Source of the DNA: Mallotus nudiflorus
Taxonomy: Eukaryota; Streptophyta; Magnoliopsida; Malpighiales; Euphorbiaceae
Assembly (NCBI GenBank): GCA_947683625.1
Contig: CANTUR010000056.1
Span: 62,001 to 126,000, forward strand
Reading direction: 5' to 3'
DNA length: 64,000 bases
In this document: positions 1 to 12,534 of the stretch, one piece after another
Layout: every line of letters begins with the position of its first letter
Position numbering within the stretch: the stretch's first letter is position 1
Position numbers and translations under genes: made by a program
The notes under the pieces: generated by a model
Told to the model about the DNA's origin: nothing
Seen by the model: the letters and a program-made list of their open reading frames with translations, nothing else
The model's database searches: none

Positions 1-187
1 AAATGAATTATGGATATTTTGAACTCTTAAACTTGAATCAAGCTAAATTGAAGTTTTATTATCTTATTTTTTTAAAATTTATTTGTATGTTTGCTATTTT
101 GGATGAACATTTTCTTTAAATGAGTTTGTTTATGTATTGGATTTATAGAATTTCAATTATCCTGTAAGATTTTTTTTTTAATTTGAT
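1..187. other. AT-rich sequence, nothing recognised
   Basis: No open reading frame, RNA gene or repeat could be supported here. The sequence is AT-rich with short T runs and runs directly into the GAGCTC-rich repeat that follows. Confidence 0.5.
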
Positions 188-455
188 TTGTTAGCTATAA
201 CTGAGCTCATAAATGAGCTCTCTTATAAGTTCTTCCCGACCTCTCTCACAAGTGAGCTCACGCTCAACACAAATGAGCTCTTCTCGAGCAAGTTTGAGCT
301 AAGCACGAGTAATAAAATGAATGAGCTTGAGCCAAACTCGAGCTCAATTTTGAAAAATCTAATCAAGCTTGAGCTCAATCTTTCTAATCTGAGCAGAGCC
401 TGGCCAAAACTTGGCTCGGCTTGTCTCGGTTACACCCCTAAATTATTTGTCACCT
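188..455. repeat. GAGCTC-rich dispersed repeat, probable end of a DNA transposon
   Basis: GAGCTC or GAGCTT words recur every 10-25 bases, which produces a spurious open frame of repeated Glu-Leu pairs. On the minus strand it opens with TTTAGGGGTGTAACCGAGAC, followed by stacked GAGC words. Plant non-autonomous hAT-like elements often end this way (family knowledge, recalled). The opposite end would lie before the window, so neither terminal inverted repeats nor a target duplication can be checked. Not a gene. Confidence 0.45.
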
Positions 456-460
456 TATAA

Positions 461-2665
461 AAAAATAAGAGAATAATTTCTCCTCAATTCTTTGTTAGAA
501 ATTAGTTATGGTATTTAGACATAAATACATGTGTTGTAAGCACAAGTTTAAATATAAATTTCAAAAATTTGCTCATCATAACCCTTCATAAAATGAAGAA
601 TTTCATTTACCTAGGATTCAAATTGCATTGAAATACACAACTAAATAAATTAAGCAATATACAAACAAATAATTATTTAATTATAAGTTTATAAACTTAC
701 TTGTTGTAGAACTTAGTCTTCCTTTTATTCAATTCCTTGAATCAAATGCTTAGCCCTCCAAATGTAAGGCCTCTAGTTAGAAACACCAAAGCCTTATTTA
801 TCACTTACTTGTGTTAATTAATTAAACTTAGTAACTTGTACTAATTTAATTAAGAGCACAAGCATAGAGTATATGTTTAGTATATGTTGTGTTTATTTTT
901 GGTTTATGATCTTATCATAACCAAAATTACTAAGTGATTTTTCTTAACTCTTTAAGCAAAAACTCACTTAAGCATTATTTTTCCTCTCCTTTGTCTTACC
1001 AAGTCACTTGACTTGCCTTAGATATATCAAATGATATATGTGTAGTAATTTTCCACTAAGGAAAAGTATGCATTAATTAATTAAGTGATTATTAAGTATG
1101 TCACCTTAGGTATACACCTAACCATCCAAATGATTAAAAATGACACCTTAGGCATACTTTAGAAATATCCACTTAATTAATATGTTGCCTTGCTTAATTC
1201 AATAATTGAGCTTGTCACCTACACATATTAATGTATAAATTTATATGTAAACTATACATCAAATGTATTATTTTACATATTAAATTATACATATACATAG
1301 ATATGGACTTTAATTAATCTTTGGTCCAAAATAAATTTTGGCTTATGTCCAAACCAATTTGGACCATTAATATAAGTCCATAAATAAATAACAACATCTA
1401 TATTTATTAATTTAATATATATTAATTAATATCCAATATTAATTAAATATTAATTAATAAATAATACTCTTATTTGAATTAGATTTCATGATATACTAGA
1501 ATCATTGTTCAAAACATAAATCTAATTCTATTAATATTGATTAATTGATTAAACTCTTTTAATCAATAATTAAATTAATACTATAGTGAATAAATAAAAC
1601 TCTATTAGGTGTGACTTACTAGCTTCATGTCTAAATGGAAATGAGAAAATATAATATTAACATTTAATATTATTTGAAACTCTTTTCAATTCTAAATGTG
1701 AAAATCCCAATTATTCACATTTAGTTCTCATAAGCTGTGAGTGACCCCTAGCATCGATATCACAGCTACTTAATTAGAAATGAATGCATATTATGATTCA
1801 CATGAACCTGATCATAATTACCGTGCACTAAATTCCTTTCATTAAAGATCCCAATATAGCCTAGAGTCAAGGTATTATCAAACTCTAATAGCTTTATTAT
1901 ATAAACTCATCTTAAGTTTTAATTCTTAATAAAATACAACAAATACTATAACTCTTTCTAGTACTGAAACTCTTTTTCAGATTGTGTTGTATTTATCCTA
2001 GCCAGGAATTTATTCATCAAGAATAAACTTAGATAGCATAAGATCTATCCCGTTTCACACCAGGTAATGAATCCCATCTTGGTTAAACATTCATCCCTAC
2101 ATTTAATTAATTAGAGCCACCACACGACATATACCCATGTGATGATTAACACAAGTATGTAAGTAGTAACAAACTCTAACCACCTAAATATGGATGACTA
2201 TGCCACCTCAAGTCAAAGGACTATATGCACCATTATAATCTAGATTGTGATTGTTGATTATATGTGAATATCCTTGCAATCACAATACTAATGTCACTGT
2301 TCGATTAACCCATCCAATGAGTATCCATATGTCTATTTTGATCACTTATATCAAGTAGCATGAGATTCACTACCTCCCACTATTAATTTCTCATAATAAT
2401 CAAGGAAAATAGATAGAGGTGATAATCTAATTAATATTATCCAAATATTAATTAATCGACTATGAAAAATTTATAGTAAATGTATAGAATAAATTTGTAA
2501 CTCATATTATTAACTCTTTGATAATAAATTTATTCAACATAATACTAAAGGATAAATACTCAAAAAAATAACATATTTATTTAAAAGAATATTTTATTGC
2601 CAAAGGGATTATATACAATGTCTAAATAATTACAAGAATGCCACTAGAGCATACCTTATATTAAT
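461..2665. repeat. Probable LTR-derived sequence, family not identified
   Basis: This 2.2 kb stretch has no coding potential. Its texture is that of a plant LTR: short AT-rich blocks, TTAATTAAT runs, and phrases such as GTCAAAGGACTATATGCACC that I associate with minus-strand copia or gypsy LTRs. I looked for TG...CA ends with a 5-bp duplication near 490-570 and 2650 and found none. The assignment is by appearance only. Confidence 0.35.
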
Positions 2666-3226
2666 ATTCTTTTCCCCTTTATAATTTTTTTAATAGCTAA
2701 TAAGACAAAAAACTAATTGGAATAAGGATCAATTCCGCTATATTTTAATGAAAAGCATATTAACCCTTTTGTTATCTTTAAGACCAACATAACTACTATA
2801 CTATCTAATAAGGGTTAAATTAGTCATGACAAACACACTTGCCCCTTATTTTTTGATAGATAAACAAACCTTTCTAATGTTTTACTTATTTAACAAATTA
2901 ATCCATATTATAGCAAAAACATTTTTAAAATTTTCAAATTATATTTATAAGTAAAAAAGTATGTCATATAAATTTAATAAAGTAATAATATATTATATAA
3001 ATATTTAAATTTAATAATGCATAAAATACATATTTTAATACAATCATGCATTATATTTAATTTTTTAAATTATAATAACACTCATATTTATTTATATATT
3101 TTTTTAAAAATATATGTATAATTTCATATGTATATAAATTACAAGCTTTTAAAATTTTTCATTTTTAAAGTAATAAAAAAAACATAATAATAAATTACTA
3201 AAAAATATTGGTAAGTAAATGTATAT
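2666..3226. other. Very AT-rich flank, nothing recognised
   Basis: Homopolymer-rich A/T sequence with no usable reading frame. It ends at the left boundary of the Tat element. Regulatory meaning cannot be judged. Confidence 0.5.
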
Positions 3227-3231
3227 GGTAC

Positions 3232-5112
3232 TGTAGACACCCAGTCTGAACGACCCATGAATCGTGGGAGGATTACGAGTTCTCGATTTGATCGGCCTAC
3301 ACCAAAGCCCAATGGTGAGAATGTGAAGCTTGGATATAAGTATAAAGCCCGAATCTTTGATTAGAAATTGACTTGAGAGCCCGGGTACCCAAAACCTAAC
3401 CCAAATTGTACAAACCTAACTAAAATCACCTTTGCCCATTTAACCTAACTTAGGGCCAAGTTGGAGAGGTGTTGCCTTTGTGTCATGAGGCAATCGCCTC
3501 TTTGGCAGTTACTACTAACGCGATCGCCTCATCGTAGTGACGCCACCTTTGTGGCAAACCACTTATAGCATCATTTAATGTGGCTGCAACCACAATGGTT
3601 AAGTGGGGAAGGCCCTATACCCTTAAGACCTAATTTTTGAGTAAGGAAGAGATTTTGGGGGGAAGAAAAAGGCTATTAAGGCTTATAATGGTCTAGGAAC
3701 CTAGGGGAATGGGTGAGGGTTAAGATTAATATAGAGAAAGAAGAGAGAGAGTGAGAGAGAGAGAGGGGACTAGCATTAGTAAGAGGGGGTAAAAAAAAGA
3801 AATAGGAACAAGAGGGATAGGCTTTGAAGCTAGAAGGAGGCATTCTTGAGAAGAAGAGGAGAAACTCAATCTTAAAAGTCCATTTCCTTGAGAAGAAGAA
3901 GGTTAGAGAAGCTTGTCCTCAAGTGCAGCTCACATCCAAGTAGAGTTCAACATCTAAAGCAACCTCTGAGGGCCAACTACTTTGTTAAAAGCTTATACTT
4001 AAGTAAACCCTATTTATCTCCTTAGCATTTCAATGTTAGACTTGCATATGACTTAGTTTGTTCATTTATTTAGTGCATATTTTGAGTTTATGCTACCTGT
4101 TATGCCATGTTATTAATATAATCTACTAGGGTGTTGAATGTACTTGTAAAATAGCAAGTTTCTGAGTGTTTGTTTAGCCATTTTGAGAGTCAAGATGCGT
4201 GTTGATCAGGTGATGCCTCTATGAAAAGGGCATCACCTCTTTGCCATAAGTGAAGAGCCAATCACCACTCAGACAGGGTGACCCATGCCTTTATCTTAAG
4301 ATTTTTATAATATTTATATTTGATTTTGATTTCCAAGCATTTTTAGTTTCTTATACTTCATTTATTTGCATATGACTATCTGTACCATATCTTTTAAGTT
4401 AATATATTAAGTTCTTAACCTCCATTTGTATGAACCTTCTTTTGTAAATTGGTTTGAATGCTTTCTTTTGAGAGATTTTATATATTTCAAGACTAATATT
4501 TTGGCATTTGCAGGATCCTTAGGACTGATCTTGTTAAATCATTAAAGGTTTATCCCTTAATTAGTTCTTGAGAGGTTTTTATGGGTTTAAGAACTAGTTT
4601 AGTCTTGGTATAGTTTTTTGCTTATTATACTTTTATTTGTGTAAAAAAGGTTGTAATCCTTAATCCCCTCCCCTTTGAATTCCAATGTATTGTTTCATTT
4701 ATCATTTTCATGAATTTTAGGACTTTAAGGCATGAAATTAAGCTAATGTGCAAACTTAAACTTAAGTGTAAAATTTGACAATTGATTGAAGGCAATTCCA
4801 AATTGCATGTAAATAAAGGAGTAACTGGATAATTAAAGGTAATAAAATACAAAACACAAACAAAGGCCGATTGTAAGGTTGGGTGGGCATTTAAAAGGCC
4901 ATGCCTAGTTTTTGAACCCCTTCTCTGATGATGGCTTTTGGGAATGCTCATGGGATCTAGTTGTTGTACAGTGTATCTTGACTTTTATTCGGGTGGCGGC
5001 TCTATCTCCATTTAAGCTTCAAAGACCTAACATGTATTTCCTAATGGGCCTTGAGCTAACACAGTGTCATGGTCGCTAACACTTAGGTGCTCGCTAAACC
5101 CCACTGCCTATA
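3232..5112 (+). repeat. 5' LTR of the Tat element
   Basis: It begins TGTAGACACCC and ends CCTATA, probably a decayed CTACA. Its length of 1881 bp agrees with the 1898 bp of the 3' LTR once the CRM-type insertion is removed. It includes a GA microsatellite near 3735-3767, several GAGGC-type palindromic words (3487-3530, 4230-4260), and sequence downstream that is shared almost word for word with 29800-31127. A minus-strand open frame at 4625-4951 is not a gene. Confidence 0.85.
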
Positions 5113-5113
5113 G

Positions 5114-5132
5114 TGGCAACTCCACTAGGGAT
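5114..5132 (+). other. Primer-binding site of the Tat element
   Basis: TGGCAACTCCACTAGGGAT lies one base after the LTR end. Plant gypsy elements commonly have a tRNA-complementary TGGCGACTCC-type site here. A related version, CACTCCACTGGGGATTGAG, appears in the second Tat copy near 54205, which supports the placement. The tRNA was not assigned. Confidence 0.65.
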
Positions 5133-6092
5133 AGAGAAATTTATTCCAAGTGTTTTGTAATTTATCATCTTTAATTATTCTTTTATTCCTTTTGCATTCC
5201 TATTGCATTCACTACTCCTTTTGCACACAATGAGCACTCTAAGTCCCTAATTAACCAGATAATAGTCATTATTTTACTACCTACATTTCACTTAAATTTG
5301 GTGGTGGAATAATGGATTATTATAACTCACGACACGTACCAATCTGCATTATTTGACCCTTGAGTGGGGAGACTTATATGGACGTATATTATTGTGGGAG
5401 CTGAAGCCTAATACACAAGACTCAAGCCTATATAATGGCCTAACAATTTTCCTTAGGAATTCTCCCAAATGCATATGTATTTTTACCATATAATGGATCC
5501 TTAAAATAAGTTTTAAGCTTGCTAGCAAATGGTCTAAGGTAAAATGGACCCTCATTCCCAATCTAGGCCCGTTATAAACAAACTATATCAAGATGGGCCT
5601 TTCATGCCTATTCATAACCCATTTTAGATGGACCTTGACAAGGTAAGCTTATGATGCTAGGGACCTTGGCCCATTAAATATGGACTTGGACTTTATTTAA
5701 AGAACCCATTACTTGTTTGAATCATTTTGAGAGTTATATTGCATATGTCAATTTTATTATCCCCTGTTGATAATTAAAACCCATATAAAAAGTCCTAGGA
5801 TGAGAAACTCACTAATGAACACACATGGGGGAGAAATAAGGGCAAAGGTTATCATATTTAAGGTTTCATATTTTGTTTCAGTAATGTGTGTAAATTAAGT
5901 GTGTTTCTTTATGTTTTTCCTTGAACACTTATTTTCCTTCTTCCTTGCTTTAAATAATAAAATGCACCTGCATTTCATGCATACACGTTATGCATATTTC
6001 TGACCTATAGTCTTGCAGTCATAGATCCTTCGAGCTCATCTATGCAGATTCACTCTGCCTCTAGTAGATTAATCAGATATCCAAAAAGAGAA
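5133..6092 (+). other. Untranslated leader of the Tat element
   Basis: About 960 bases between the primer-binding site and the first gag codon. No supported reading frame. The first 80 bases recur in the second Tat copy near 54220-54300. Confidence 0.55.
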
Positions 6093-7480
6093 ATGGTAGG
6101 GAACTCTAATCTTAAGGCTCTTAAAGCACAGTTAAAAGAGGAGTTGTTTGCTAAAACCTGATCCATAATAAGGGAAATGAAAAGGGAGATGGCAAAGCTT
6201 ATTAGGGAGAATCAGTTATCCCAACTACCTGATGTACAGCTAGCCAATCCAATCAACCTTAAGGATGAAATCCTAGTGAGAGAAAGGGAAGAAGATTATG
6301 TGACAGTATTGGCTAACCCACCAAACTGAAGGGGTATGAATCCGGTTGAGGATGTGGAACAAACTAAATGGGCTAAGAACATAACCAAGGCAATGAGTCA
6401 AATACAAATGATGATGAAGGAGAAAGGCTTAGATGCCCCTTTGGACTACACTAATTTAAGCCTGGAAAGGGAAGATGATCCACTACCACAGAAGTTCGAA
6501 TTCCCGGATATAAAGAAGTATTCCAGAATTAAGGATCCCCATCTGCTCTGGAAATAGTATATGACCTATATGAAATCCACTAAGCTGACTATGGCTTAGA
6601 TAGTTAAATAGTTCCCAATGTCGTTGGAGGGTATACCAATCCACTGGTACTACACTTTAGAACCATACATTCAGTCTGATTGGAAGGAGTTATATGTGGC
6701 TTTTATAAATCAATATGGCCTCAATGTGCAACCAAAGGTGTCTTGGAAATATCTGTAGAATACTAGGCAAAGGTTTAATGAGTCTTTCATTGAGTACCTG
6801 ACTCGGTGGAGAGGGAAGTTAGCTTAAATGAAGCAGAGACCTGCCAAATTGGACCAATTGGTAATAGTGATCAAAGGATGTGTTCCAACACTGTCTAAAA
6901 ATTTGAAAGACCTTAGGATCCAAAATTTTGAAAAGCTACATAGGTTTGGGGTCTAGAAAGAATCAAATTTAGCCCAAGAAAAGAAATTCTTTGGCAAAAG
7001 TTCTAGGGCAGAAATGAAGCTGGTTCAAGCAGCAATGTGCAGATAAATGCTATCAAACAACCAAGCAGCAATACACAAGCTAGTGCTTTTCAATGGCTTT
7101 GATGATTCTCAACCTTGGGAGGCCTATGCCAAAGGTCCTTGAGAAGCTAATTGAAAAGAACCTTTTGTGACTCTTACCCTAAAGATCACCCATACCAAAT
7201 GTCGACCCTGAGCTTTATTGCAATTCCACTAAAATATTGGCCATCATACTAACGAGTGCATACGATCGAGAAATAAGATCCAAGACCTAATTGATACAAA
7301 AAAAATCACCAATCCTTATAGCCAAAAACTAAACACTCAAAACAACCCTCTACCTAATTACTGTAATGTACCACCACCAATCCCAACTATCCTCATGATC
7401 AACACGGGATTGATGGAAGAGTAAGTCCTAAACTCTTTCATCAAAGCCACCCTTAGCTCATTAAAATATGAACCTGATGA
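6093..7480 (+). pseudogene. Degenerate gag of the Tat element
   Basis: A candidate start at 6093 opens a frame that can be followed through several stops. The clearest open part is 6336-6557, which contains the FPDIKKYSRIKDPH segment corresponding to the conserved gag opening KYDGxxDP of Tat/Ogre elements. Downstream, near 6600-6850, broken frames show SLEGIPIHWYYTLEP and FIEYLTRWRGKLA, matching the gag core WYxxLxP and YLxRWRxKxA. I did not see a clear zinc knuckle. The product would be the virus-like-particle structural protein, but many of the stops are TAG or TGA and no full protein can be made. Confidence 0.75.
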
Positions 7481-7514
7481 CCTGGACCAAAATGGATAAC
7501 CTGTAAAACTTACT

Positions 7515-8572
7515 GTGAACATAGTGGACATCTGGAGCTCTGATGATGAATATGATGGTCTAATTGATCTATGGAATAATGAGGAGAATGAAGGGAACCA
7601 ATCAATTGGGAAAGTTGAGGAAAAAGGGAAAGAGATTGAGATTGTGGAACCTAGATCAGTAAAGGAAGGGGACCTAGAAAGAAAAGAGAGAGTGGAAGAA
7701 GAAGTAAATAAAGAAGAGGTCATTGCTAGTGTTTGGGAATTGTTTATGCATTCAAGAGATCATCAAGAAGCACTAATCTTAGCTTTGGACAAGAAGAGGA
7801 TTTTCACCAGCTGTAGTCCTAAACAAATGGTGAGCTCGCTAATGGAAACCCCTCAAAGAGCCATTGTATTATTGAATGACAATCTACCTTTAGAAGGAAG
7901 GGATCATCATAGGGCTTTAGTTATCAAGGCTAAGGTAAAAGGAAAAATGACTTATTGTGTGATGGTAGACAAGCTATTAATGTGTGCCACTAAAGATTCT
8001 ATTGAAGTTAGGATTGAGTGTAATAAACTTAAAGCCCTCTGAGGTAATCATCAAGGCCTATGATGAAATGAAAAGGCCAGTTGAAGGGACATTTAGAGCA
8101 TTAGTCAAAATCAGGCCTATTGAGACTTGGGTCAATCTGCATGTGATCGACATCCCTATGACTTTTGCAGTCCTATTAAGAAAGCCATGGTTCCATCCTC
8201 TAGGTGGTGTACCATCCACAATCCATCAGAAAATCAAGTTCTTGCACAAGGGTAAGGTTATTACCATTTCAATAGAAACTAAAGCTATTGTAGTTGCATT
8301 GAAACTAGTCTCCAAAGAAATCCCTATTAACCCTAATTTCGAGGTCTGTGTGATTTATAAAGATGAAATGGATGAGAAGGTCCTAAGCATGATGCAAAAC
8401 ATGAAATTCATGCCTGGTATGGGATTGGGAAAGGACCAGAGTGGACCATCAAGCTTTATAAAGCCCAAATTTTGAAGTATGGAGTAGGGTATGATAGAGA
8501 AGATGATTCTAAAGGAGAATTGGAAATTTGGGAACAACTTGACAACTCAAAAAAGGAAGGTGTAGTGAAGAA
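7515..8572 (+). pseudogene. Degenerate protease region of the Tat element
   Basis: Two overlapping open segments (7515-8042 and 7984-8475) in different frames point to a frameshift near 8040. The second carries the segment DIPMTFAVLLRKPW, the usual region after the aspartic-protease core in Tat elements (LLGRPW in intact copies). A glycine-rich GMGLGKDQSG near 8416-8445 resembles the G-patch-like motif found at this place in Ogre/Tat polyproteins. A canonical D-S/T-G triad is not clear. The region is interrupted at 8577 by the solo LTR and resumes at 10119. Confidence 0.65.
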
Positions 8573-8577
8573 GAAAG

Positions 8578-10113
8578 TGTTAGGTTTTGTGATACAAACA
8601 TAGCGAAAAAATTAAAATTTTTTCACGTTCCCAAACATGGATCCATGTAATTTGATTACTTGATTAAATTTGGGGTTTGAAGAATCTTACCAAGACGCAG
8701 AAGAGGCAAGATTTTCTGGAAGGATGAGAGGAGGTTCACACCAGTGACAGTTTACCTTGAGCTTTTTGCTTTGGTTGTTCGGATCTAGACGTCTCCAAAA
8801 GGATGCATCCTCTATAGGTATCCACACAAACAACCCTATACAAAAATGAATTAGAGTGTGTGCTAGCAACTTTCTTGATTGTCTCAAAAATCAAGAATAA
8901 AAGAAAAAATCTGTGTTTGTTTTTTAAGAATAGAGAAAACCATTTTGGAGGCAGGAAAAACGAGTTAAACCCTAGAGAATATAACATATTTATAGACTCC
9001 AAATTAAGATTTCACCTACTAATGACCTTTTAGTAATTTCCCATTTATTATATTCTGATTTTGCTTTAAAAATAAATCAGAAATAATATCTTATTTATTT
9101 ATTTAAAATAACATTTATCTTAAATAAATAAACAAATAAATAAAACACTTTAAATTTTTATTTTCAAAGAGTTTATTTTAGGCTTATTAAACCCATAATC
9201 GTTGTGGGCTTGTTCTAAGTGTGTGACCTTGTAGGTTCACAAAGCATTGGTAGTGGCCCTAAATCTCTATTTAGGCCCACAAGTTATAAATGGCCTCTAG
9301 CAAAACATTATGACTACCCAAGTCATGTGAAGTCAATAATCCTACATAACCTAATTACAGTGAACTTTATCATCCTTTTATCACATGATATCTTAATTAA
9401 ACATAAGGCATAGAATGTCATCCTTATATAGTTCAATATTATGACTTGATTCCAAGTAGACTAAAAATGATAACTCTTTATCAATTCATTTTAGCATGGC
9501 CATGCATTTTCCTTCAGTCTATCTCATCAAGGGGCCTATAGATATCTTTCTCATATTAATAAAGGATAAATTCCTTCTGAATCACTCACATTCCTCACAT
9601 AACTAATTTCATATCCAATAACATCCTATTTAATCGTCCGGTTAAAGACAATGTTAGAATGTGTCAAAACATAAAATAGCTATGTAGAAATCCATGATGA
9701 TTTCAAGGTCAAAGGACTGAAATAAAATTACTGTGATGAGAAATACTTATAACAATAATCTATGTAGTATTCTTATAGTGGGTCAATCCAGTACATGGTC
9801 TCTCATCATATACCTATGAGTTGACTTAATATCTCATATTCATGATTAGTAAAACATAACTATCGGTCAACATCATACTAGCCTTAATACTTTAATATTT
9901 ATATAATGAATAAATGGCTAAGGATAATTAGAATAGAACTCTTATTTTAATCTAAGGATTTTACTATCAAGTCATATACTTAATGGCCTTAGTAAGAATT
10001 AACCATAAATATAATTATCATAAAATCAAATGATAATGAAATACCTCTTTATTAATAAAATAAGAAAGTCAATACATAATCACAAATGATTGACTTAGTG
10101 CATATCACTAACA
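8578..10113. mobile_element. Solo LTR with perfect 5-bp duplication
   Basis: The 1536-bp segment begins TGTTAGG and ends CTAACA, giving a 6-bp inverted terminus TGTTAG/CTAACA. It is flanked on both sides by GAAAG (8573-8577 and 10114-10118), the signature of LTR-retrotransposon integration. It holds no coding sequence and no second LTR, so it is a solo LTR left by recombination between the two LTRs of a full element. It splits the Tat protease from its RT. Superfamily (copia or gypsy) and orientation were not settled. Short open frames inside it are not genes. Confidence 0.9.
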
Positions 10114-10118
10114 GAAAG

Positions 10119-12520
10119 ATCTATAAAGGACTTTTATGAGAGAGGGCACCAACTATCCATACACTAGAACTCCTAAACCTTTGCTAATGGATGGAGAAGT
10201 AATTTTGAGTTTTGAAATCTTCTTTGAATTTGTGAACAAGTTAAAGAAAGCTACTACTGATGAAACTCCTATGGAAGAGCTTGTGCTGACTAAGGAAGAG
10301 GGACCTGAAGAGAACACTACTATTCCAGAGATAAAGGATGTTGTTAACTAAGACAAGGCAATGGATTTCAAAACCTACATCCTCAACTCCATCATGGATT
10401 CATTTTATGATGATGATTTTGATGTTTCACTTTCTTCTTTATTTGAGACTGATAACCTTTTCTTTACCAAAGTGAATGCAATGAAGTTTGACTTTGCTTA
10501 TTTGTGTGATGTGTTTCTTAATGGTTATTCTATTTATGATGATCATTTCATGCATATGTTTGACATTAATTCCATGTAAACTGAATCATTTAATTTAGGC
10601 ATAAAAGATAATCATGAGAATATACTACTTGCTTCTAATTTAACTCATGATGAGAGAGAAAAAAGAAAGGGATATTGATAAAAAAGATAGAAAGTATTCA
10701 CTTGGCGTTATGAGGATATGCCTGGTATTGACAAGGAGATCGCAAAACATAAAATCCTCACATATCCTCATATATTGCCAATTAAGTAGAAACAAAGAAG
10801 GCTAAGACTAGAATGGGCTCTTTTGATCAAGGAAGAAGTCAAGAAGTAGCTAAAGGCAAAGTTTATGGAAGGGGTAGAGGATACATAATGGTTAGAGAAC
10901 ATAGTACTTATACCGAAGAAGGATGGAAGGGTCAGAATGTGTGTGGATTATAGAGACTTGAACAAAGCTTGCCAGAAGGATGACTTTCCACTGCCATATA
11001 TTAACACCCTGGTTGATAGTGTAGCTTCCAGTGCAATGTATTATTTTATGGATGGATTCTTAGGATACAATCAAATCATGATAGCATTAATTGATAAGTT
11101 AAAAATGTCCTTCACCACAGAATGGGGTATCTAATATTACACAATCATGCCATTTAGGCTTAAGAATGCAGGAGCTACTTACCAGAGGATGGCCACCACT
11201 TTATTATATGACACGATTCACAGGGAGATAGAGTTGTATATTGATGACATAATGGTAAAGTTTGCGACCAATGAGGGACATTTTAAGGTGCTGGACAAGT
11301 TCCTGGCAAGGGAAGAGAAATAAAATCTAAGTTTGAACCTGAAGAAGTGTGTTTTTTGAGTAACGTCTAGTAAATTACTAGGACACATTATCAGCCAAAA
11401 AGGTATAGAAGTGGACCCAAATAAAGTTAAAGCGATCAAGGAAACGCCTGCACTAAAGAATGAAAAAGAAGTTAAAAGGTTTGTTAGACGGTTATAATAC
11501 ATCGGTAGATTCATAGCTAAGTTGACTATAATTTATGAACCAATTTTCAAGCTACTAAGAAAGAATTAGCCAGTGATCTGGGATGATAAATGTCAATGAG
11601 CTTTTGAAGCTATCAAGAATTATCTTATGAATCCTTCAGTTCTACAATTGCCAAAGCCGGGAAAGCCCTTGATCCTTTATCTGGCCATTGAGAAAGATGT
11701 AATAGGTGCGATATTGGCTCAAGAAAGTGAAGGGAAGATATAGCACATTATGTACTATTCGAGTAGGAAGTTTTTATAGTACAAAACAAGTTATAGTCTT
11801 GTAGAGAAGACATGTTTGGCCATGATTTGGGTAATGAAAAAGCTTTAATATTACTTCTAGTCTTATAGAGTATAACTAGTCTTTAAACACGATCCCCTCA
11901 AATACCTCCGGCATAACCCGTCTTTTACAAGAAAATTGGCTAGATGGCTAGTTTTGCTCATGGAATTTGATATAGACTATATAGTAAAGAAAATGGTAAA
12001 AGGAAGAGTTGTAGTAAACTTTCTAGCTTAAAACCTAGTAGATGATGAACAAGAGTAGAAATTAGAGTTTCCTGATGAACATTTAAGGGCAATAAAGGTG
12101 CAAGGCTAGAGAATGTACTTTAATGGAGCCGTTAATAGCAAAGGAGTTGGTATTGGTGTAATCTTAATCATGCCGAAGGGAGAAATGATCCCAATGGCAA
12201 AAAGGCTCGAATTTAAAGTGATGAATAACCAAGCTGAGTATGAAGTGTGCACTTTTGAATTAGAGGTATTACGCGGTATAGGGGTAGAGGATGTCACTAT
12301 TTATGGAGATTCTATGCTAGTAGTGAGACAGGCTTCTAGAGAATGGAAAGTAAAAGCAGACAAACTACGAATGTACTAGAATTATTTAACTACTATCTCA
12401 TTATCCTTTGTTCAATACAAATTCATCCACCTACCAAGAGAAGAGAATTAGATGGAAAATGCTCTAGCTACATTAGCTTTTATATGGGAGAGTGAAAGCA
12501 AACAATAGTTAAACCTCTAA
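10119..12520 (+). pseudogene. Degenerate reverse transcriptase and dual RNase H of the Tat element
   Basis: RT is recognisable at 10937-11134 (MCVDYRDLNKACQKDDFPLP) and continues with stops to about 11500. A first gypsy-type RNase H follows near 11580-11950. The open segment 12113-12379 is the second, archaeal-type RNase H: it shows NNQAEYE and YGDSMLVV, two of its characteristic blocks, with the leading FNGA in place of the usual DGA. Having both RNase H types is diagnostic of the Tat lineage. At least a dozen stops interrupt the frame, so no enzyme is made. Confidence 0.82.
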
Positions 12521-12534
12521 TTCTAGTCAAACCT

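Noticed and set aside
461..2665. Complete solo LTR on the minus strand
   Set aside because: A plausible minus-strand start exists near 2650 (TGCTCTAGTGGCATTC), but no matching end with a 5-bp duplication was found between 450 and 700.
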